64,000 nucleotides of DNA, from contig NZ_JAPCHW010000008.1 in NCBI RefSeq assembly GCF_026107515.2, positions 62,001-126,000 of the forward strand, read 5' to 3'. Position numbers and translations under genes: made by a program. The first letter of the stretch is position 1. Each line of letters starts with the position of its first letter. The DNA is from Glutamicibacter sp. MNS18. GTDB taxonomy: Bacteria > Actinomycetota > Actinomycetes > Actinomycetales > Micrococcaceae. Positions 18,469 through 27,393 of this stretch are shown here, piece after piece. The notes beneath the pieces were generated by a model. It was given only the letters and a program-made list of their open reading frames with translations. It ran no database searches and was not told where the DNA came from.

Positions 18469-19446
18469 ATGAACTTCCTCTTCCGGCGGATAGGTTTTTA
18501 CCTCCTGGCCTTCTGGGCATCCGTCACCTTGAATTTCCTTCTCCCGCGTTTCATGCCGGGCGACCCGGTCACCCGTATGCTTTCACGTTCGCAGCAGCGC
18601 CTGGAACCCCACCAGGTGGAAGCACTTCGCACCATGATGGGCGTTGACGGCGGTGCGCTGATCCCGGAGTACTTCAGCTACCTCGGTCGCATCCTGCGCG
18701 GCGACTTCGGAACCTCCATTTCCCGGTTCCCCACCCCGGTTTCCGAGGTTATCGCCTCGCAGCTGCCCTGGACGCTGCTGTTGGGCGGCACCTCGCTGGT
18801 CATCGCGGTCATCCTGGGCAACCTCCTGGGTATCCTGGCCGCCTGGCGGCGTGGCGGAATCCTGGATTCCGTAACCCCGCCCCTGCTGGTCTTCATCGGC
18901 TCCTTCCCGTACTTCTGGCTGGCCATGGGCGCGCTGTACGTCTTCGGTATCAATATGGGGGTCGCCCCGCTTCGGCACGCCTTCTCGGTGGGTCTGGTAC
19001 CGGGATGGAACCTGGAATTCATTGCCGACGTGGCCGCGCACCTGGTCTTGCCGGCGCTGACCATCGTGCTGGTGTCACTCGGCGGCTGGATGCTCGGGAT
19101 GCGCAATACGATGATTGCCACCAATTCCGAGGACTACATCCTCATGGCCGAGGCCAAGGGCCTGCGTCCGCACCGGGTCATGCTCAATTATGCTGCCCGT
19201 AATGCGATGCTGCCCTCGGTGACCAACGTGGGAATGAGCCTGGGATTCATCGTCGGCGGGGCGCTGCTGACCGAAGTGGTCTTCGCCTATCCGGGCGTGG
19301 GCTACCAGCTCCTGGCAGCCGTCCAGGGTCTGGACTACCCGCTCATGCAGGGCATGTTCCTGACCATTACCGCCGCCGTACTGATCGCAAATTTCCTAGT
19401 CGACTTGGTATATGTCCGACTTGATCCCCGAGTCCGGAAAGCCTGA
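18469..19446 (+). CDS. ABC permease, DppB type
   Basis: A 325-residue inner-membrane permease with six predicted helices. It has the DppB/OppB N-terminal block FRRIGFYLLAFWASVTLNFLLPRFMPGDPV. The EAA loop is EDYILMAEAKGLRPHRVMLNYAARNAMLP. It starts at ATG 18469 with GAAGG upstream, 47 bp after the lipoprotein gene, and is followed 5 bp later by the second permease. Confidence 0.9.
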   Translation: MNFLFRRIGFYLLAFWASVTLNFLLPRFMPGDPVTRMLSRSQQRLEPHQVEALRTMMGVDGGALIPEYFSYLGRILRGDFGTSISRFPTPVSEVIASQLPWTLLLGGTSLVIAVILGNLLGILAAWRRGGILDSVTPPLLVFIGSFPYFWLAMGALYVFGINMGVAPLRHAFSVGLVPGWNLEFIADVAAHLVLPALTIVLVSLGGWMLGMRNTMIATNSEDYILMAEAKGLRPHRVMLNYAARNAMLPSVTNVGMSLGFIVGGALLTEVVFAYPGVGYQLLAAVQGLDYPLMQGMFLTITAAVLIANFLVDLVYVRLDPRVRKA

Positions 19447-19451
19447 GAACC

Positions 19452-20426
19452 ATGAGCCAGAACGCAACATTTTCCCAGCCTTCACCCGACGACGAGGCGT
19501 TGGCCGATCCGACCAGCAACAGGACGCGTCTGGGGCTCGTCCGCATGCTGCGGACACTGCTACGCAACGGCAAGGCCGTGGCGGGACTGTCCATCCTTGC
19601 CGTGTTCATCGCCCTGGCCCTGCTGGCACCGGTCTTCTTCCCCGACGATCCCTCGCGCATCACCTCGGCCGGGGCCAGCGCGCCCAGCCTCGAACACTGG
19701 CTGGGAACCACGGCCAAGGGCCAGGACGTCCTGGCCCTGACGTTGTGGGGCTCCCGATCCTCGCTGTATGTAGGCTTCGCGGCCGGTATCCTCTCCACCG
19801 TGATCGGTGTCCTGGTCGGTTTGACCGGCGCCTACTTCGGCAAGAGCCTGGACGAGGCGCTGTCCCTGCTGACCAATGTGTTCCTGCTGGTTCCCGGGCT
19901 GCCGCTGCTGGTCATCCTGGCCGCGTTCATGCCCCCGGGCCTCGGCACCGTGATCGTGGTGTTGGTCATTACCGGGTGGGCAGGCAGTGCCAGGGTCATG
20001 CGTTCGCAGGCCCTGTCCATCCGCGGTAAGGACTACGTGTCCGCCGCACTGGTTTCCGGTGAACGCCCGCTGCGCATCATGATCCGCGAGATCCTTCCGA
20101 ATATGGCCTCGGTCGTGATGACCACGTTGCTGGGCTGCGTCATCGGTTCCATCGGCGCCCAGGCAGGTCTCGAATTCCTTGGCTTGGGCGATGTCAACAC
20201 GATCTCCTGGGGAACCAATCTGTTCTGGGCCACCAGTGACGGCTCACTGATGCTCGGCCAGTGGTGGATCTTCGTTCCTTCCGGCCTGGCCATCGCGCTG
20301 GTTGCCTTCGCCTTGGCGCTGTGCAACTACGCCGTGGACGAGATCACCAACCCGCGTCTACGCAGGCCCAAGCACGCTGTGACGACCACTTCTGCTACCG
20401 CAGTGCACAGAGAGGATTCGAAATGA
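19452..20426 (+). CDS. ABC permease, DppC type
   Basis: A 324-residue permease. A cytoplasmic N-terminus is followed by the DppC block GLSILAVFIALALLAPVFFPDDP and about six helices. The EAA loop is GKDYVSAALVSGERPLRIMIREILPN. The GTNLFWATSDG segment is typical for DppC of sugar-type systems. Its stop overlaps the next ATPase start (ATGA). Confidence 0.9.
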   Translation: MSQNATFSQPSPDDEALADPTSNRTRLGLVRMLRTLLRNGKAVAGLSILAVFIALALLAPVFFPDDPSRITSAGASAPSLEHWLGTTAKGQDVLALTLWGSRSSLYVGFAAGILSTVIGVLVGLTGAYFGKSLDEALSLLTNVFLLVPGLPLLVILAAFMPPGLGTVIVVLVITGWAGSARVMRSQALSIRGKDYVSAALVSGERPLRIMIREILPNMASVVMTTLLGCVIGSIGAQAGLEFLGLGDVNTISWGTNLFWATSDGSLMLGQWWIFVPSGLAIALVAFALALCNYAVDEITNPRLRRPKHAVTTTSATAVHREDSK

Positions 20427-21340
20427 GCGTCCCGGTATTGGAAATCCAGGATCTGACCGTCGAATACGTCAGCGACGAACGCGCGGTCACCGGTGCCGAC
20501 CGGGTGAGCTTCACGATTCATCCCGGCGAGATCTTCGGCTTGGCCGGTGAATCCGGGTGCGGTAAGTCCACGATCGCGAACTCGATCATGCGGTTGCTCA
20601 AGGCCCCGGCACAAATCACCAACGGCAAGATCCTTTTCGACGGTGCCGATGTGCTGAGCATGAACGACTCGTCGTTACGCTCCTGGCGGTGGAACCAGGT
20701 CGCCATGGTGTTCCAGTCGGCCATGAACTCGCTGAACCCGGTCACCCGCATCGGAGAACAATTCATCGATGTGATCCGGACTCACCGTGGGGGTTCCAGG
20801 GCCTCGGCACTCCAGCGCGCCCGCGAGCTGCTTCAGATGGTGCACATCGATCCGACACGGCTCAAGTCGTACCCGCACCAGCTTTCCGGAGGCCAACGGC
20901 AGCGTGTGGTCATCGCCATGGCCTGTGCCCTGAATCCGCGGCTGCTGATCCTCGATGAACCCACCACCGCCCTGGATGTGGTGGTGCAGCAGGAGATCCT
21001 GGAACAGATCCGTGAATTGCAGCAGGAGCTGGGCTTCGCGATCCTGTTCATCACCCACGACATGTCCTTGATGCTTGAGCTTTCGGACCACATTGGCATC
21101 ATGTACGGGGGCCGCATGGTCGAGCTTGCCCCCGCCGACACGTTGCGCCACGGACCCCGGCACGCCTACACGCAGGCCCTGCTCAATGCCTTCCCGCCAT
21201 TACATGGACCCCGGGTAAAACTCACCGGCCTGTCCGAAGACACCACGTTCACAGACATCCAGGATCTGGAGCTGGTCGGCGACAACCATTGGGTCGCTCC
21301 TGCCCGGAAAACCACATCGGCACTAGGAGAATCGCTATGA
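20423..21340 (+). CDS. ABC ATPase, DppD type
   Basis: A 305-residue nucleotide-binding subunit. Walker A GESGCGKST, signature LSGGQRQRV and Walker B LLILDEPTTALD are all intact, and the H-loop is ITHDMS. The C-terminal oligopeptide/dipeptide extension is present but short. It begins at ATG 20423, overlapping the permease stop, and ends overlapping the next ATPase. It pairs with the second ATPase to form the heterodimeric motor. Confidence 0.9.
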   Translation: MSVPVLEIQDLTVEYVSDERAVTGADRVSFTIHPGEIFGLAGESGCGKSTIANSIMRLLKAPAQITNGKILFDGADVLSMNDSSLRSWRWNQVAMVFQSAMNSLNPVTRIGEQFIDVIRTHRGGSRASALQRARELLQMVHIDPTRLKSYPHQLSGGQRQRVVIAMACALNPRLLILDEPTTALDVVVQQEILEQIRELQQELGFAILFITHDMSLMLELSDHIGIMYGGRMVELAPADTLRHGPRHAYTQALLNAFPPLHGPRVKLTGLSEDTTFTDIQDLELVGDNHWVAPARKTTSALGESL

Positions 21341-22281
21341 CTGCAGCCACAGCGCAGCCACGAGCCGGTCAGCCGGCCGTCAGCATCCGTTCCCTGAGCA
21401 AATCCTTCACCGCCTCGACATTCCTCCGCCGCAAGCAGGTCCCTGCCTTGCGTGACATCGACCTGGAGATGCGGCAAGGCGAAATCGTGGCCCTGGTCGG
21501 CGAATCGGGTTCCGGCAAATCGACGCTCGCCCGTTGCCTTGCCATCCTGGAGACACCGGATTCCGGCGAGATCCGTGTGCATGGGAAAAAGATCAACGGC
21601 CTGGGAGGGGCTGCCGCCCGCAGGTACCGCAGCGATGTGCAGATGATCTTCCAGGATCCCTTCGGTTCCTTGAACCCGACCTTCCGTGTGGAGCACATCC
21701 TGCAACGGGCCCTGGCCCTGCACCAGCCCAAGCTGACATCGAGCCGCGCCGAAATGGTACGGCTGGTGACTACCGTTGGGCTGGCCCCGGAAGTGCTGGG
21801 GTCCTTCCCCCACGAGTTATCCGGCGGCCAGCGCCAGCGCATCGCGATCGCCCGGGTGCTCGCAGCCAAGCCAAGTGTCATCCTGGCCGATGAACCAACC
21901 TCGATGCTCGACGTTTCGGTACGGATCGGGGTGCTGAACCTGCTGCATAAGCTGCGCGACGAACACGGGATCACGATCCTCTACGTCACCCACGATCTGG
22001 CCTCCGCACGCTACCTGGCCGACAGGATTGCCGTGCTCCATGAAGGGCGCATCGTGGAATCGGGGGAATCGGTCCAACTGCTTGATTCACCCACCCACCC
22101 CTACACCAGACTGCTGGTCGGGGCGGTTCCCAACCCTGATCGCGATCACAGCCTCGATGCCCAAAGCAGGGCGGCTCTACGCCAGCAAATCAAGGACTGG
22201 TCCGAAGGCCGGAATCTGCGCAAGCGCGTCATCAACGAGGAGGCCCAGCACTGGGTACTGTCGGATGGGAGTGGAGCGTGA
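21337..22281 (+). CDS. ABC ATPase, DppF type
   Basis: A 314-residue ATPase. Walker A GESGSGKST, signature LSGGQRQRI, Walker B SVILADEPTSMLD and H-loop VTHDLA are intact. It begins at ATG 21337 overlapping the preceding gene. Its stop overlaps a GTG and touches the ATG of the GH32 gene, so the transporter and enzyme are translationally coupled. Confidence 0.9.
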   Translation: MTAATAQPRAGQPAVSIRSLSKSFTASTFLRRKQVPALRDIDLEMRQGEIVALVGESGSGKSTLARCLAILETPDSGEIRVHGKKINGLGGAAARRYRSDVQMIFQDPFGSLNPTFRVEHILQRALALHQPKLTSSRAEMVRLVTTVGLAPEVLGSFPHELSGGQRQRIAIARVLAAKPSVILADEPTSMLDVSVRIGVLNLLHKLRDEHGITILYVTHDLASARYLADRIAVLHEGRIVESGESVQLLDSPTHPYTRLLVGAVPNPDRDHSLDAQSRAALRQQIKDWSEGRNLRKRVINEEAQHWVLSDGSGA

Positions 22282-23870
22282 TGGGCAAGACCCCGCCACA
22301 GGACGATAATCCCGGTGTGGCCCGGCGCAGTGTTGTCACCACCCTCGCCTCGGCCACCGCACTGGGTTTGACCGGTTTGGCCGCAGCCCCTGCATCAGCC
22401 GCATCCCTCGGGGGAAACGTGGCAAGGAGAACAAGTAACGTGTCCTATCGTCCCCATTACCATTTCAGCGTCCCGGACAACTGGAAGAACGACCCGCAAC
22501 GCCCGATCCACATCGATGGCGAGTACCTCTACTACTACCTCTACAACCGGGACTACATCCAAGGCGGAGCCGGCACCAGCTGGCGGCTGGCCACCACCAC
22601 CGACCACGTACATTTCTCCGACCGTGGCGTCGCCCTGGAGAAATCGACCAACGCCAATGGTGATTGCTGGTCTGGGTCGCTTGTCGTTGACCAGAACAAC
22701 ACCGCCGGATACGGCAAGGGTGCGGTCATCGCCCTGGTCACCCAGGCCCCGGATGGCGTCCAGGCCCAATACCTCTGGTACTCCACCGACAAGGGACGCA
22801 GTTTCAAACCAGGCGGGCTCGAACCGGTGCTACCCAACCCGGGAACACACGATTTCCGTGATCCCAAGGTCATCTGGGATTCGGCGCATTCCCAATGGGT
22901 ACTGTTGAACGCCGAAGGGGATCGCATCGGCATCTACACCTCCCGGAACCTGAAAAAGTGGAAGCGTACCGGCGAGTTCGTCGAAACCGGTCTCGGCCTG
23001 CTCGAATGCCCGGACCTGTTCCGGATCAGGTCCTCCGACGGGAAGCTGTTGTGGGTGCTTGGCGTCAGCGCCAACGGCAAACCACGCGATCTGCCCGCCA
23101 CCTACGCCTACTGGGTGGGCTCCTTCGACGGGGCATCCTTCACAACCCGTGATTCGGAACCCCAGTGGCTCGATTGGGGATTCGATTTCTATGGGGCAGT
23201 CACTTACCCGGATTACGACGAAAACGGCAAGGAGAATCCCTCGCTGCGTCGCGTGATTGGCTGGGCGAATTTCTGGGACTACCCGCACAATGCGCCGAGC
23301 ATGGCAGTGGACGGGTACAACGGGGATGACATGATCGTACGCGAGGTACGCATGGTCAGCGGCCACGACGGATACTATCTCGCCTCGGTTCCGGTGAGCC
23401 AGTTGCGCCAGCTGGCCGGTGAGACCACCAGGTACAAGCCCCTGCGGGTCACCAACAGCCTGGAGCTGGAGGTTTCGCATCGGGCCTACGAGCTGGAATG
23501 CGAACTGGTCTGGGATGCCGACAATCCCCCGGAGAATGTCGGATTCGAGCTCTGCCGGGCCGAGACCGGGACCCGCCATGTGGCTGCAGGATTGTATCTT
23601 GCCGAGGGGTTTGCCTACCTCAACCGTAAACCCACCCACAATCCGGGCGACAAGAGCGAGACCCAAAGCCCCATCTCGGTCCCCGAGGGGCGCATCAGGG
23701 TGCGGATACTCGTGGATACCTCCAGTGTTGAGGTGTTCTTCGGCGACGGGCGGATCGTCCACTCACATCGGGTATTCCCCTTGGCCACGGACACCGGAAT
23801 CAAGTTGTTCGTCGCCGGCGGTGAGGCGACATTCAACAGCATGGTTGTGCGTGAGTTGTCTTTCAGGTAG
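22281..23870 (+). CDS. Secreted GH32 fructan-degrading enzyme (levanase or levan fructotransferase-like)
   Basis: A 529-residue enzyme with a twin-arginine signal (R15-R16, ARRSVVTTL) and predicted cleavage after ASA at residue 40, so it is exported folded. The GH32 triad is visible: nucleophile D71 in NWKNDPQ, D194 in FRDPK and acid/base E242 in LECPDL. A five-bladed propeller is followed by a C-terminal beta-sandwich (from about residue 390). The first motif reads NDPQ and not the NDPNG of common invertases and levanases. This hints at a specialised enzyme, possibly one releasing fructose dianhydride or levanbiose. The exact product cannot be told from sequence. GTG 22278 is an alternative start. 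Confidence 0.85.
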   Translation: MGKTPPQDDNPGVARRSVVTTLASATALGLTGLAAAPASAASLGGNVARRTSNVSYRPHYHFSVPDNWKNDPQRPIHIDGEYLYYYLYNRDYIQGGAGTSWRLATTTDHVHFSDRGVALEKSTNANGDCWSGSLVVDQNNTAGYGKGAVIALVTQAPDGVQAQYLWYSTDKGRSFKPGGLEPVLPNPGTHDFRDPKVIWDSAHSQWVLLNAEGDRIGIYTSRNLKKWKRTGEFVETGLGLLECPDLFRIRSSDGKLLWVLGVSANGKPRDLPATYAYWVGSFDGASFTTRDSEPQWLDWGFDFYGAVTYPDYDENGKENPSLRRVIGWANFWDYPHNAPSMAVDGYNGDDMIVREVRMVSGHDGYYLASVPVSQLRQLAGETTRYKPLRVTNSLELEVSHRAYELECELVWDADNPPENVGFELCRAETGTRHVAAGLYLAEGFAYLNRKPTHNPGDKSETQSPISVPEGRIRVRILVDTSSVEVFFGDGRIVHSHRVFPLATDTGIKLFVAGGEATFNSMVVRELSFR

Positions 23871-23940
23871 TCGGCCCACCCATGATGCCACGGAAAGCCC
23901 GGGTACGGTGCGGCTCCGTCCATCATGGGTGCAGCAGGCG

Positions 23941-24192
23941 TTGGTCTCGGTGATGATGGATATCGAAACCCTGGAGACGTTCCGCCATCTCGGATTGAGG
24001 GAGCCGAATGGAGCAGGTCAGAGCATCCCGGCCGGCCTGAGGGCTGCGGAAGTCGACATGTTATCGCTTCTTCGGGAACAGGATGGGCTGAGACTCGAAC
24101 AGGAACGCGTGAATGTGGCCCACACATTGGAGAAGGTCCATGGCCTGCTGCGCGACGGCACCTCGGGTTGGGCTGCAGGAGGTGCTCGGTGA
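23941..24192 (+). pseudogene. 3' remnant of a second, diverged jetD
   Basis: From about 23941 the frame reads VSVMMDIETLETFRHLGLREPNG ... LLREQDGLRLEQERVN, which aligns with JetD VSVMMDAPTLQRFDHLAVTDPNG ... ILRESGGIRLEQERID (about 31 of 67 residues identical). Only the last 80 or so residues remain; the Toprim aspartates and everything upstream are gone. At this divergence it derives from a different Wadjet lineage and not from recent copying of the intact jetD. It lies 70 bp after the GH32 gene in the same orientation as jetD. Confidence 0.75.
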
Positions 24193-24212
24193 GGACGCGC
24201 CGCGTCCTCACC
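24188..24212. terminator. Hairpin at the end of the jetD remnant
   Basis: GGTGAGGACGCG and CGCGTCCTCACC form a perfect 12-bp stem with a 1-nt centre. It overlaps the stop codon of the jetD remnant. No T-run follows. It probably was the terminator of the lost second Wadjet operon. Confidence 0.5.
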
Positions 24213-24227
24213 CGATGCTGCCAGGAA

Positions 24228-24647
24228 CTACATACCGGCACCTTCAACCAGTTGCTGCGCGGCACGACGGGCCGCCCGGAGTTTGGCCTCACTGATGGGA
24301 TCATGGCCATATCCAGCGCGCGTCTTCATGGACAGCAGCATCTCGAGCAGTCGTGATGCCTCCCGATCGAGCCCGGCAGAAAGGGCCACAGCACCCCTGT
24401 GGTCTTCTCCCCTGGATTGCACCGTCAGTCGCTTTCCACACAGCACGTCGGCGGCCTCGATCCCCGCATGAACTTACAAGGTCACTGCCGCGTCTGCAAT
24501 TTCCGAGTCGCTCTCGGCAAGGTCGCACGCATCATGGGCAACCCGAATGAATTGACGGGCTTTCGCCAAGCACCCTTCCCAAACAACCCGATCCGATCCG
24601 ATCCGATCCGAAGGAACAGTACGCACCAAGTTGTGCCGGGGTGTCAT
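24228..24647 (-). pseudogene. HEPN-domain protein with an in-frame stop
   Basis: The minus-strand frame starting at ATG 24647 reads about 139 codons, interrupted once by TAA at 24474-24476 within ADAAVTL*VHAGIEAADVL. Both sides stay in the same frame and look protein-like (AKARQFIRVAHDACDLAES; LLSMKTRAGYGHDPISEAKL). The second half resembles small HEPN proteins that sit beside nucleotidyltransferases, with SRGEDHRGA as a possible RxxxH motif. The start overlaps the stop of the upstream nucleotidyltransferase (ATGA), so they were once one operon. A single substitution would restore the gene. Confidence 0.65.
24590..24610. repeat. Pentanucleotide tandem repeat (ATCCG)4
   Basis: Four consecutive ATCCG units lie inside the N-terminal coding part of the HEPN remnant. 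Gain or loss of one 5-bp unit would shift the reading frame, so the tract could be mutable. With only four units this may be chance. Confidence 0.6.
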
Positions 24648-25264
24648 GTCGGGCACCGGGTATCCCGTATGCGGCACCGCAACCATTCCGCATCACCGAC
24701 CAGGTCGACCCGATCGTCAAGTATCGATTGGAATATCGGCGCATCGGCCACCTCGGCGGCCTAGTAAACCAGCGGACGCACATCATTACCGGTCCATGCC
24801 CGGATGGTATCGGCCAACGCACCACTGAGGTCAAGTCCCTCTTCTTCGACGCCATCGCGGAAAACGAACAACAAGTCGATATCGCTGTCCGAGCGCATGT
24901 CGTTGCGTGCCGCGGAACCGAACAGCTTCGCCGTCGAGGGCTGCAGGCACCATGCCGAGATCATCGCCCGTATTCGATCGATCAATCCCTGGCGCGTGTC
25001 GGCTATTGCGCAGATGAATTCCACCAGCAGATGTTCACGGTTCAGGGCATACAAATGGACACGAGGAATCACACGCTGGTTCAAGACACCCTGGTCGGCC
25101 AATCGTTTGGCCGCAATACGAATCCCGGGCAGGGATCCCTCCTCCGGGATCAGTGCATGGATTCGCAAGACTGTCAGTTCGGCATCAACACGGGCCGGCA
25201 CCAACAGGACCTGCGAATCGAGCCCGGTAGGGCTCAACGCGGCGAACGGGTTCTGCAACCGCAT
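24644..25264 (-). pseudogene. MNT-type nucleotidyltransferase with an in-frame stop
   Basis: The frame starts at ATG 25264 with GGAAGGGG upstream. An N-terminal winged-helix-like part (LTVLRIHALIPEEGSLPGIR) is followed by the minimal nucleotidyltransferase motif FGSAARNDMRSDSDIDLL, where the GS and DxD residues are intact. TAG at 24761-24763 interrupts the frame, which then continues as AAEVADAPIFQSILDDRVDL to TGA at 24644-24646. The true stop overlaps the HEPN start. The product was probably the antitoxin half of an MNT-HEPN pair; the catalytic core could still be made as a 168-residue fragment. Confidence 0.7.
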
Positions 25265-25451
25265 GATTGCCCCTTCCTGGTTCCAGGTCACCAGCCGCCC
25301 ATGCCTAGGGAACTAACCGATCATTCATCTAAATAAACACCTGTGGAAAAATTTGTACAATACCCGTCGAGCGCTGCACCAGTCTTGGGAGAATCACGTT
25401 GGCGGGGTTCCACCCGGAAAGACCGGTTGGCAGTCCCCGAAAATCCTGTCA

Positions 25452-25856
25452 TTATCTGCAGGGATAGCGGAAATATACCCTTCGGCTTGATCGGGAAAAC
25501 GTCAACTCGGCAACCCCCGAAGACAGAACGAACAGTTGTTGCCAACCGGGACGAGCAGACAATTGATCATGCCACGAACCGTGATCCTCAAGCCGCTGCT
25601 CATGCAAGGCGGCAAGATGAATGCGCATGCCCTCGGGGCTGATCGCGCGCGAAGGATCAGCGCGCAGGTCGTCGTAGGCGGCAACGACCTCGGTACGTAG
25701 CCACTGCTGGACGGCTTCTTCCCGAGAGAACAACGCCCTGAGTCCTTCGCGTATGATTTCACTTTCGCTCGCATAGGCCTCGGAGGCAACGCGCTCCTTC
25801 AGGACAGCAGCCATACCCACGGGAAGGGTGATGCTCAGCTGCTCCGTGGTACGTAT
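25452..25856 (-). pseudogene. parD-like antitoxin with ATA in place of the start codon, copy 2
   Basis: The frame reads (I)RTTEQLSITLPVGMAAVLKERVASEAYASESEIIREGLRALFSREE, a ribbon-helix-helix antitoxin of the ParD type. The codon where ATG is expected is ATA at 25854-25856, with AGAAGGA just upstream, and a stop lies further 5'. The next ATG is 15 codons in and would remove the first beta strand that binds DNA. The C-terminal part beyond the usual length (GWQQLFVLSSG...) looks like read-through. No ParE toxin follows. It is probably inactive or very weakly translated. Confidence 0.6.
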
Positions 25857-26016
25857 GTATCCTTCTCACCTTCGATATGATTCATTCCCACTTTTCGTAT
25901 TCGCAGTGGAGCAGAGAGGGGCGCCGAGGGAGCGGATTCCGGCTGCGGCCACACACGGAGTCCGGCGACAGCAATCGTGTCGAAGTGATCAAGCCAGGAA
26001 CCCCGCGAGCAATAAC

Positions 26017-27170
26017 ATGGTCTTATGTTTCCTCATCCCCCCAGGTATTGAAGTCATTGACCGGTTCTCCGAGTTGAAGGGCGAGCTGGTGTCCTACGCA
26101 CTGTCCGACGATGTCGCACGACACCTCAGGCGCCACTTCGCCGACGTTCGACCGATGATGGAACAAGGCGCTCTCACGCCAGATGGAGCCGTCGACTCTT
26201 CGTTTTCGACTACTCATTTGACGATGGAAGTTCACTGGTCGATCGTTTCCTCAAGCGAACGACGATCGCGGATTCGGACCTTGAGTACATCCGTGGCATG
26301 CAACGGAACATCGTCTCAGTTTTCACTGTTCTTGAACCACCACGGAAGGACAAGGCAGACGGGTTCGAGATAGTGCGGGTACGCTGCTGCCAGTCGGACC
26401 TCGAACACCTTGTGGTTCCAACGGTCGAGGGCAGCCTGGCCACGCTGACCGAAGGCATGTTCCTCATAGGGCGATTCTGCCCCATTGCCGGCACGGCGTT
26501 CTGGACTCCCAGCGGACCGACGAACCTGCTCCCGGCCAGTGCCCACCCCACGGTTGCCGCAATGGTCCAGGAGGACGTGCTCAAACACCCGGAACTGACA
26601 CACCGCAACCCGGAGTACCTCCAGCCGGCCAGGGAACAGACCGCGCAGATCCACGAGCGTTTCATCGCCCAGAACGCGACGAATCTGATCTTCGGGTCCG
26701 GAGAAAACCTCGCCCGAAGGTACGCGGACGCCGCGGTCGATAGTGCCAATCCGAAGGCCGATGCAGAACACCTGGAAAGCTCCCATGACATGGTGGTCAA
26801 GGGGTTCATGGACTCGCCGATCGCCGATGAAACGGGGGTCGCCTTGTACAGCCATCCGTTGGGCGGACTGAGTTTTTGTTCGCGGGGTGAAGCGTTCGCC
26901 ACGGCCTTGTCCACCGCGGCACGACCGGACTCCGATGCCATGGATTTGGTGCGAGAGTATCTGCAGGATGACTCCATCCCGCCACGGTTCATCGAGCAGG
27001 TGATCATCGAACGGCTTCCGACCTCACAAGCGGCGCTGGCTCACATCCTGGAGTCACCGGATTTCACCTGGGAAGTGGACGGCCAACGGGTCCTTGACCA
27101 GTTGCCCGGGGAGTTGGAACCGCATAATACGTTGGCCATTCTTCCCCTGATCTGCCGCCCGGAAGGATAA
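26017..27170 (+). pseudogene. Hypothetical protein, frameshifted
   Basis: Two overlapping frames appear to be one gene of about 380 codons. The first (from ATG 26017) reads GIEVIDRFSELKGELVSYALSDDVARHL as far as MMEQGALTPDGAV. The coding signal then moves to another frame as LFVFDYSFDDGSSLVDRFLKRT and continues to 27170. The shift lies between about 26165 and 26200. The family is not recognised; the second part is mostly helical with no membrane segment or clear catalytic motif. It could be a sequencing error or real decay; location inside a run of broken genes favours decay. Confidence 0.5.
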
Positions 27171-27393
27171 CCTGGCAGGCGGTTGTCGATGGCCAACGCC
27201 CGCATCGCCACGGATCAGCCGGGAGGGCTGTCGAGCGCTTGCGAGAATCCGCCAGATCCTGCGGGAAGAGACGGTTCCGGGGAACCGTCCGCCCAAGGCC
27301 GGGACAAAGTCGTCCTCCTCAGGTTCACCGTGGAGGCAACCTACCTTGCGAGAATAGTGGGGAACGAAACCGCCCGAACCGAAGGAGCCACCA

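Noticed and set aside
24590-24610. (ATCCG)4 as part of a CRISPR or large satellite
   Set aside because: Only four units of 5 bp with no spacers; recorded as a simple tandem repeat.
25321-25545. ParE toxin downstream of the parD-like gene
   Set aside because: The frames after parD contain no RelE/ParE strand pattern; the 74-codon minus-strand frame there looks random.
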